Notes under the pieces: model-generated
Seen by the model: the letters and a program-made list of their open reading frames with translations, nothing else
What the model was told of the DNA's origin: nothing
The model's database searches: none
Assembly (NCBI RefSeq): GCF_019059575.1
Contig: NW_024881995.1
Coordinates: 1-64,000 of the forward strand
Source of the DNA: Amphibalanus amphitrite
Lineage: Eukaryota > Arthropoda > Thecostraca > Balanomorpha > Balanidae
DNA length: 64,000 nucleotides
Direction: 5' to 3'
In this document: in pieces, positions 56,182 through 64,000 of the stretch
Layout: each line of letters begins with the position of its first letter
Numbering within the stretch: position 1 is the first letter of the stretch
Made by a program: the position numbers and the translations under genes

Positions 56182-57374
56182 CCCGCGCCCTGCTGGGGGG
56201 GGGGGTGTTTGAACACCCCCCCTTGTGGTTTTTCGCGAATATCTCAAAAACGGCGGCGCGGAGCGCCGCCGTTTTTGGTACACCTTATCATACATCAATT
56301 CTACACATGTTGTGAAAATTTCAGACCAAGGTCATTCAAGGTCAGGTCACCAGGTCACTTGAAGTGACCTCACCTCATAAAAACTTTCAATGTCTGTCAT
56401 AGCTACACCGAGTGACCGATCGCTTTGAAACTTTCAGCGATTGCTAAGAGCAATAGCATGTACAAAATGTATCTCTCAGAATTTTGATATCGATGACCTA
56501 AGGTCAGGTCAATTTTGCGACCTCCCCATTATAAGTCAATGGGAGAAAATTGAAATGCGCCTCTTTTGGATGAAAGACATTATACACACTCCCAAACACC
56601 GAATTACAAGTAGTTTAGACACACTGAACTTGAAAATGGTGTCCGTGACCCTTGTTTATGCTCTGAGGTCATCTTAGGTCACGAATGGTATCTAACAGTT
56701 TTTCGCAAATAACTTTTGATAGAGGCATGCTAGAGCGATGAAAACGCCTTAGATGTGTTCAGCTCGACGATACGGATCGACTGATATGCAACATGACCCT
56801 TTCCGGTCAGGTCATGACCTTGACCTGAGGTCAAATTTTCAAGTTGACCTTTCAAGGTCAAGTTATAGTTCATTCGATGCGTCTTGACGAGAGGAACACG
56901 ATGCCGGTAAAAGTAAGCTCGTACAAGGCTTGGGTCAAAAGTTATTGCAGAAAAACTGTTTTCGAAAATACCGGCTATTTTTGCAGTTTTTGCCCCCTGC
57001 AGTCAAAACCGTTGACCTTAGGTCAAATCTGAGAGAATTACTCAGAAAGGGCGCTAATAGGGCTATCGAATGCGCTTTTCCGCGCCGCTGTAGCTCTATT
57101 GGTTCCCGAGTTATGCGTTGGCTTCTTGGAAATTTTCGACATTCGACCTGGAAATCGGCGAAATTTTGCCTTCAATGACCTCTGGTGACCTGACCTTTGC
57201 CCTGACCAAAAAATTGACCGAAGTGATTTCGTCATTATTTTTTACGCTCTTTCGAACGCCGCCTTCCGCGTATCGCTACGTGGCCCAGGAGCCGAGTTAC
57301 AAGGGGGGGGGGGGTGTTCAAACACCCCCCCCCCAGCAGGGCGTGGAAATCCAGGACCCCCAGCAGGGCGCGGG
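56182..57374. mobile_element. piggyBac-like element P2b
   Basis: 1193 bp between TTAA 56178-56181 and 57375-57378. Ends CCCGCGCCCTGCTGGGGG, with G-run/C-run hairpins at both ends. Strongly similar to P2a but inverted relative to it. No transposase. Confidence 0.88.
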
Positions 57375-57379
57375 TTAAG

Positions 57380-58150
57380 TATCTTTATCCTAATCAGAAA
57401 TGCTTTATGTCCACAGGACCTTCAGCCAAGACAAATGGCTATGAGATTTTCGATACTGCACCCTTCCGTCGTAGGCTGCTAGGGATTCATACCTACACTT
57501 CACTCTACACTCTAGCGCACGTCGCCAGGCATCAACAATAGGGTCCAATCATAGAGCTAGTTGTGGTCTTATCTGTCATCGACTGAACTATAGTTAACTG
57601 CAGTTTGCACCTCTAGCCATTTCAATTATCTATGATATTTTGATGCCACACCGCGCACGTAATTATCTTGAACCGTTAGGCTGATTATCCTCCTCCTCCC
57701 CCCTCCGGGAGACGATTGCAAGGATCAGCGCGTCGCTGACGGCGCTGTAATCACGTGATGAAGCGGCCCCATTGGAGCGCTGAGAATATAGCCAGCTCCA
57801 GGCATGGGCGTCGCCACCACTACGGACACTACGGACAGTGTCCGTACAAGTTTTGGAAGGCCCGAAAACTTGTACGGAATGTCCGTACAAGTTTCGACGA
57901 CTGCAAAGCAGTCTTTGCACATGTTTTGAAGTAGCTTAAAGCTTATCAGTCCCCTATTCGTGGGTAAAGATACGATCCAATTCCAAGGCAGCCCGAAAGT
58001 CAATGTCACGCAAGAGCATTTACTATTTAGGGTGTAACGAAATTATCCGGACAACTTCGCCATATCTGTTCGCACAGTTTCTTTTCTGATGTTAGAAGCG
58101 GGAATACTGGCGTCTGGCTGTATAGTGTATAAGTGCCTCCGGTATCGGCT
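57380..58150. other. No gene; one short hairpin
   Basis: Mixed DNA. 57841-57878 is a 14-bp stem (TCCGTACAAGTTTT / AAAACTTGTACGGA) with a 10-bp loop, and the same GTCCGTACAAGTTT recurs at 57880. Confidence 0.45.
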
Positions 58151-58159
58151 CTCAACTCA

Positions 58160-59335
58160 GCAAAGACCTACCTTTGCCAGATGTTCTTGCTCTGAGTAAT
58201 TAGTCGAGTCACCGACAGGTTCATTTGATAGTTTTCGTCTAAGGGAATGGAGAAAAAGGAGCACACTCTCTCCTTTTGTATTAAAGAAGCATGCTTGTGC
58301 ATGGCGGCAATGAGCCTGAAGCTGGTCTGCCAGCAGCTGGACATCAGCAGCAGCCAACTGCACATCTGGCTAAGGCGTAATAAGCTGGGACTTGATTGGT
58401 GAACTCAGCCCGGCTGCGAGCGCAAAAGCCACCCAAAAGCCAAAGCAGATTAACTTGAATTCAAGACCGATAAATGGGCCCACATCATGACTCACCGCTA
58501 TCCGCCCTTACCTTTGTTCTTCTGCCCAGTAGCGGCGGAACACCTTCAATTAAGGGGGAGGGGCACTGCCGACTTTTGGTCTCATTCTTTTCATGCAACG
58601 CCCATAGGGCTAATGTTGAAATGCCAAAATCAAAGGGGGCACGGTGCCCCAGTGCCCTCCCCGTTCCGCCGCCTATGCTTCTGCCCATCAAACTGAAAAA
58701 AGACAACGAAATTGACGTTAAAATAGCCAGTGCACCACCTTTGGCCTCACGCCAAGACGCATCCACTGGTCGAAGAAAGATATGAGCAAGATGGTCTGTT
58801 GAAATGGGTAGCTATTCGCGCTGTATTGTCCTTTGGACCGTCAAAGTGGCCTTGGGCTGCTGCCAGTAACTCAAACGTCTCGGCGGTCCCGGCCGTCACC
58901 AGCGTCAAACATCCGGCCAAGATCCAGATCTGGAGCATATTCAGCTGCTATGCGATGTTCCAGGTGTGCATTGTCTCACAGAAGACCGCCATCAGTGACG
59001 AGTAATGAGTATTACCGGAGCAACATCCTGTCAGACAAATAGTTGGAGCAGCTCAACCGGACGGCACGGGAGGACTCAGTTCCTGAAAGCGCACTGATGT
59101 TTGATTCAAACCACGTTGCCTTCGTGCAGCCTGGAGCGCTACTTATAACTCCTTAGGAGAATGAGAAGTGACGCCGTGAGAAGCTCTTATCCTTCTGGAC
59201 TAACGACTAACGGACTACGGCTTAGAAATAGTTTTCATCATAATTCCATCGAGATCTTATGGACTTTTGTCCAGAAAGAGGTGAATAAGGGGACACCCGG
59301 CACCAGGACAGAGCAACTGCATGTAGGCACATGCT
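58160..59335 (+). pseudogene. Tc1/mariner-like transposase relic
   Basis: Degenerate over three frames. Recognisable parts in order: a helix-turn-helix-like MSLKLVCQQLDISSSQLHIW (58305-58370); NEYYRSNILSDK near 59005-59040; and the C-terminal HNSIEILWTFVQKEVNKGTP (59239-59298), which matches the NPIE-W signature region of mariner transposases. Interrupted by a 151-bp MITE. Multiple stops; not functional. Confidence 0.6.
58527..58677. mobile_element. 151-bp hAT-like MITE
   Basis: Flanked by the exact 8-bp duplication CTTCTGCC (58519-58526, 58678-58685). Ends CAGTAGCGGCGGAAC and, inverted, CATAGGCGGCGGAAC (imperfect). Inserted in the mariner relic. Confidence 0.8.
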
Positions 59336-59373
59336 AATTCGGCGTCGGTCCACATCAAACCCACTGTGCTTAA

Positions 59374-60452
59374 AGGTAGTGTGCCACCTTTGAAAGATTT
59401 CCCATTTTATTTTTCCTAGGATAAGAAGCTTCTGTTTTTACCTAATATCGCAAAAAAATCAAACATGGGCCTGGAATAGTGCCTTTTTCGCCTAAAAGTT
59501 TATCGGTTTTTAGATATGTATAACAACTGTAGTGGGCTCACCTGCAAACAGGCGTCGGGCAACAATCGCGAATGCGGCGCACTTGTGACAATAAGCAAAG
59601 GTCATTATAGTGTTACGACCATACGACGTACGGGAATGAGTTATCAGCTGTCTAATCGTAGACAACACAATGTCGAGCCTTAAACTGTAAGCCCGTATTG
59701 GTATTGTTTCTTTTATTTGGCTGTCGAACATTATTTATGGTTTGAAATATGATTTTATGTAAAATAATTGATATGAAAAAGCCGTCTTATGAGTTATGAC
59801 CCCATTTCACCACACGCAAGTGGCAGAAATGACAATGATCAGCTGACGCATTTTTCTTGGCCGAAGTCAGAGCGCGCAGCCCGACGCACCACCACCGCAC
59901 CACAAAGTATGAGCAGAAGCCGCGCCCAAAGCCAGGGCCCCGGTAACGTGAGGTAGCCGAGTTGCGGCAGCGTGCGCTGACCCAAGCCGGGGCCGCAGCT
60001 TTGGGCGCGGTCTACCGCATCCCCGCGGGCAGCCCCGGGCTATCACATGACACCGGGAGGACGCGCGGCTCCGGCTTGGGTCAGCGCACGCTGCCCTGAC
60101 TCGGCTACCTCACGTTACCGGGGCCCTGGCTTTGGGCGTGGTCTACCGCACCACCTAACAGGCGTGTTCGAAACCGCAGGAGCTGATGATGAACGGGTTT
60201 ATCGAAACATGATTGGATGAGCATATCGGTAATAGCGATTTCAGTGTGTGCATTTATTGTTCATAGTGGTGTGAAATGTGGTTGGGGTACGACCGACAAC
60301 CCGTCGGGGCCAATTTCGCACTGGGGTACTCAAAATTTGAAGAATTTAAGACGTTTCCATGAGTTTTGAAGGTATGGATAAGTTCTAAAAATCCGGTTCT
60401 CCTTATCTGGGCCATTAACTCCATACGGTCCAAGAAAGCTGGCACACTACCT
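59374..60452. mobile_element. TTAA-flanked element V
   Basis: 1079 bp between TTAA 59370-59373 and 60453-60456. Ends AGGTAGTGTGCCACCTTT and, inverted, AGGTAGTGTGCCAGCTTT. Non-coding; contains a GC-rich hairpin. The right TTAA is shared with the start of P2d. Confidence 0.7.
59923..60138. repeat. GC-rich inverted repeat, ~70-bp arms
   Basis: Arms 59923-59996 and 60065-60138 (core GTAACGTGAGGTAGCCGAGT and GCAGCGTGCGCTGACCCAAG) with few mismatches around a ~68-bp loop. Lies inside element V and differs sharply in GC from its surroundings. Confidence 0.8.
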
Positions 60453-60456
60453 TTAA

Positions 60457-61550
60457 CCCGCGCCCCACTGGGCCCCCTCCCGTTTTTCTGCAATAACTTC
60501 CAAACCGCTTAACGTATCGACGCCAAACTTTCAGTACCTTCGGCTGCATCAATTTGACACCTTGTGTCAAAATGTGAGCTTCGTACCTACCATAGGTCGG
60601 CCGGAAATGACGTCAGAGTGACGTCATGTTATGCCGATTTCGACGCAAAACATTGAACCACGGCAATCGCTCCCAAGAGCTCAGTTTTTAAGCTAGATCC
60701 AATTTCTTTGCATGAGAGGACTCAGAATAGACTGCGCTATCAAACTGTTATCTCGAATTTTCGAAAGTTTGAAAATTTCGAAAATTTAATATAATAAAAT
60801 TCAAAATTTATCTTTTTACATTTTTTCAATAACTTTTTGCATTTTCGAGAAATACGGAATATATGTGATAGAACGCATTATTATGACTAACTCAAGCAAG
60901 TTTAAGCTAAATATCTTCAAAAATGGCCAAGTTATACGCATTATTGCAAAAAATTCACAATTATTAATTTTTCAAATCAATTTTTCAGCACGTATTTGAC
61001 ATCGTACGCCAATATAAATAGTACCATCGTGTTCCTGAGCCCAAACTGCATCCAATAGACACCTTTTTTGTTTAAAAATTATAACTTCAAAATTTGACCT
61101 TTTTTGACCTGAAAGTGACCTGACCTAAGCTAAATTTGACTCAAAATGACCTCGAATGACACAGACGACATCAAATTCGAAATTTTTGGCCTAAATGGAC
61201 CATAAAACACGTGTTACGTGACCGACGCATGATATAATATTTTCGTGACCTGTGATGACCTGACCTTGACCTGAAAATCAAAGTACAAGTTTGGTACCCT
61301 CAGGGTATCTAGAGCATCTGTTCACGAGTGTGTGAACCACAAATGAGCCTGATATGACGTGTAAGACGGCCGCCAGAGCCCAAAACGTGAACAAGCCAAA
61401 ATGCTAATAATTTTTACTTTGACCTGACCTGTGACGTCATCGGTGACCTCGAGGTCAATGAAATTTGGTTTCGCTTAATAGTTTTTCCGGGGCTATCAGA
61501 CACCGTTTGAATTTTGACGATCGGCTCAGTAGTTTCGGAGTTAGGAGGGG
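60457..61550. mobile_element. P2-type fragment (P2d), left end only
   Basis: Starts CCCGCGCCCCACTGGGCCCC after TTAA. AT-rich with AGGTCA/TGACCT motifs at 61095-61150 and 61255-61275. No right terminal repeat found, so the right edge is a guess. Confidence 0.4.
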
Positions 61551-61689
61551 TGCTATGAATAGCCGGAGCATCTACGGCGTCATCTGTCAGACATCTATAC
61601 ACTATAATGACCTTTGCTTATTGTCACAAGTGCGCCGCATAAGACGACAGCTGATAACTCATGGCGCTGACGCCTTGTCTGCGCCGCTA

Positions 61690-61775
61690 CCGAACCCTAT
61701 CGGTACGTACCAGGGGTCAGCGCTCGGCCCGCTGTTGTACAGCATTTACGCGAATGATATGCCGCTGTTAGAGGT
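61690..61775 (+). pseudogene. Reverse transcriptase fragment
   Basis: Reads YQGSALGPLLYSIYANDMPL, the conserved RT block normally written PQGSxLGPLLF-x-IYxNDM in non-LTR elements. Nothing else of the element is recognisable. Confidence 0.6.
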
Positions 61776-61799
61776 GTCAATTTCAGAAATTTCTTGTCC

Positions 61800-64000
61800 G
61801 ATGTCCGTCCAATGTCCAAAATCCTAGCTCACTTTTGTCCGAAAAATGTCCAAGGCATGGATTTGTCCGAAAACTGTCCGAAAGCTGGATATGGAAAGAG
61901 AGGATGGGGGAATTGATCTATACCTATTAGGTATATGTTATTATGTACCACATGATAACTAAATAACAGATATCCGCCATCTGGTTTTGAGTGCAAAATA
62001 TTGGCAACTAAAAATGTTGAAACAATATATGCAGTAGGGAATGGGCATTTGGGCAAAAGGCCTAATCTGATATACAACACAAACACAGCATATTGAGACA
62101 AGCCTATTCTTCTTTAAAATGTGCTACAGCCTACAACTGAAGCTGAGTAGGCAGGAATAATGCAAAACATTGCCTTATCCCTCAAACTTGTGTTCTCAAA
62201 TATTGACTTCTTGCCGCATCCCTTTTTTGACACTAAGCCACTTGATGATGAATTAATACAGCAATAATGCAAGAAGCTAGTCACTTACAATAATGCATAT
62301 CTTCATCTTATATCACACTGGCTGACATGTAAAGAAGAACACTTTTTGCAAAAGCAAAATAGTTCAAGTTCATGTCAGAAGAAACATGTGAGATAGGTAG
62401 GTACATCTGGAAGAAACGTGCTCTTCAGTGAACCACACATCTCTGAATATCGAAACAAAATAAGCGATCACAAAAACGAAAATACTTGCAATGATTTAAC
62501 ACAAATTCACTGAAATTCACAAGTAAAAATTTGTAATCCTCGGTAGAAAGGAAAACACATTTCATGCTACCATTCTCGGTAGAATGGAACATGGTATCCG
62601 GCTTTGAGTCGATGATGTGAAAGTAAATCAATAATATGACGTCATTATCAGATAATTTGTCCTATTGAAGTGCATTTACCATTAGTTGTTTCAAGGGACC
62701 CTCCCACCTTCAAAAAAGTTAATGAATTGGCATAAAAGTGATGTAGCGTGAATCACAAAGAGCGAAAATGAACATCTACCAAATTTTACCGGAAAATATT
62801 CACCCATTTTCGAGATATAAGACTTTTATTTTTGTTTACTTTTTGGGAACTCCGCTGTTTCTATGACGTCACATAAAGGTTTTCTTTACGTCGGCATTTG
62901 GAAGCAATAGTTTGGTATCAAAGTGCGACAAATATTGCGCGAATGATGCGTTTATCTTATCAAGGTCAATATATGATGGCCAATAAAGGATTCCAGGACG
63001 ATTCTTCTTATGGCATTTCTTCGTATCGCAATTCTTCGTCTGCAAATCTTCGTCAGGGCATTTATTCGTATCGCATTACTTTGTCTCGCATCAGGGTATA
63101 TGAAAATCGGCTCGCATTTCTTCTTCAACGCAAATATATGCAAGAGTAAGCATTGAGGGACAAATAAATGCACCGACGAAGATTTGTAGACGAAGAAATG
63201 CGGACGAAAAATTGTGCTACGAAGAAATGTCATGCGAGCACTCTCGGAGTGTGATTTACACAGTCGGTCAAAATTGTGTATATCACACCGGGGTGGGTGT
63301 GATTTACACAAATGGCCGGTATTGTGTAAATCTCACCGTGGTGTGATATACACGGTCCCTGATTTCAAAGTCAAGGTTCACAGCTGATCTGCTAAATCAA
63401 GCCAAGAATCCAAACTATCAAAAAACTATAAATATTTGTTTGTCTGTCACAGAGGTCTCAAGCAATATAAGGTTGACATATGTTGAATCAAAAATCTACT
63501 GCCACAACTCACATATCCTGCCTTACTTTATCATTGTTGTTTTAACTTGCTTTCAAGAGAAACAGAAGCCAGTACCTACCTATCTGATATCACTTCAGGT
63601 GATTGTTTCAAGATCTGAGTTCAACTGGAAATAAAAGCAAGATCAAGATGAAACAGGGATTATTGCTGTTAAAGTAGTTAATTGGCCATGATACAACAAG
63701 CACATAAATCATTAGCCAAATCAAATACTGGTTGGTTTGTCAAGATGTTTGTTGTCTGTCGTCTGTCGAGCTGCTATGAACACTGAACGCTCTCACTCTT
63801 ACTTTAAAGAGAGTAGTTTAAGTTGAATGGTAGTGAGCTGTAACTAGACAAAGCAGCTATTCGGTGCTCACATCAAGCCAGGCTAGGAAATGGCATCAAC
63901 TGTGGTGGGAGGAAGCAGATTCGGCAGCCCTATGTTGTAAACTTCTGTTGAGTCTTGTGTTTGATCAACTGATGTTTTCTGCTCTGTTTTGTGCAGCGAT
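61800..64000. other. No gene recognised at right end
   Basis: AT-rich. Short recurring CGAAGAAATGCG-type words in both orientations at 62990-63230, and three TGTGATTTACACAA-like palindromic words at 63241-63350. No convincing ORF. Confidence 0.4.

Noticed and set aside
58485-58785. ORFs of ~90-100 codons on both strands
   Set aside because: They overlap the 151-bp hAT-like MITE and the degraded mariner relic; neither frame matches transposase throughout.

Overview
This window is eukaryotic, repeat-saturated DNA from an arthropod; a crustacean is plausible but not proven. The main reason is a long (TTAGG)n/(CCTAA)n array at 51478-54090, the arthropod telomere motif. Other support is intron-split exon fragments with GT/AG borders and animal transposons (Bel/Pao, non-LTR, Penelope-like, hAT-like, piggyBac-like and Tc1/mariner-like). 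No bacterial or organellar genes, tRNA, rRNA or CRISPR array was seen.

Most of 1-51477 can be read as one amplified unit of about 2.9 kb with later insertions nested in it. Each unit carries three exon-like segments. In coding order these are Z (122 bp), X (135 bp) and Y (123 bp, ending in TAG), the 3' end of an unidentified host gene. A foldback element (A, long inverted arms) lies in the Z-X intron and a 195-bp MITE (S) in the X-Y intron. Units 1-3 lie head-to-tail on + (1-9215). The array then turns around at foldback copy A4 (9489-10158), forming a palindrome with arms of about 2.2 kb, and four inverted units follow: 10159-12375; 16567-19589 continued at 34907-35357; 38197-41153 continued at 49190-49210; and 50007-51477.

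The inverted units are separated or split by recognisable insertions: a 3.4-kb minisatellite-bearing element (12376-15766); a non-LTR retrotransposon fragment (16920-18146); a 15.3-kb region with hAT-type ends and an exact 8-bp target duplication (19590-34906), itself holding piggyBac-like elements, a young Bel/Pao LTR retrotransposon (21128-27778) and minisatellite DNA; a Penelope-like fragment (38900-39639); two elements nested inside foldback copy A6 (35728-37775, containing 36164-37279); and an 8.0-kb element (41154-49189) holding a second hAT-like minisatellite carrier (45974-48561).

The last unit breaks off inside its MITE at 51477 and runs directly into TTAGG repeats. The array is TTAGG on + up to about 53101 and then CCTAA, the arrangement expected of an end-to-end telomere fusion. 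It also contains a piggyBac-like element inserted into the telomere repeat itself. Beyond 54091 the DNA is a different mosaic: TTAA-flanked elements, a degenerate mariner-like transposase, a small hAT-like MITE, and 2.2 kb at the right end with nothing recognisable. No intact host gene is visible, and every transposon coding region is truncated or disrupted. All calls come from reading the sequence; no alignment or database search was run.
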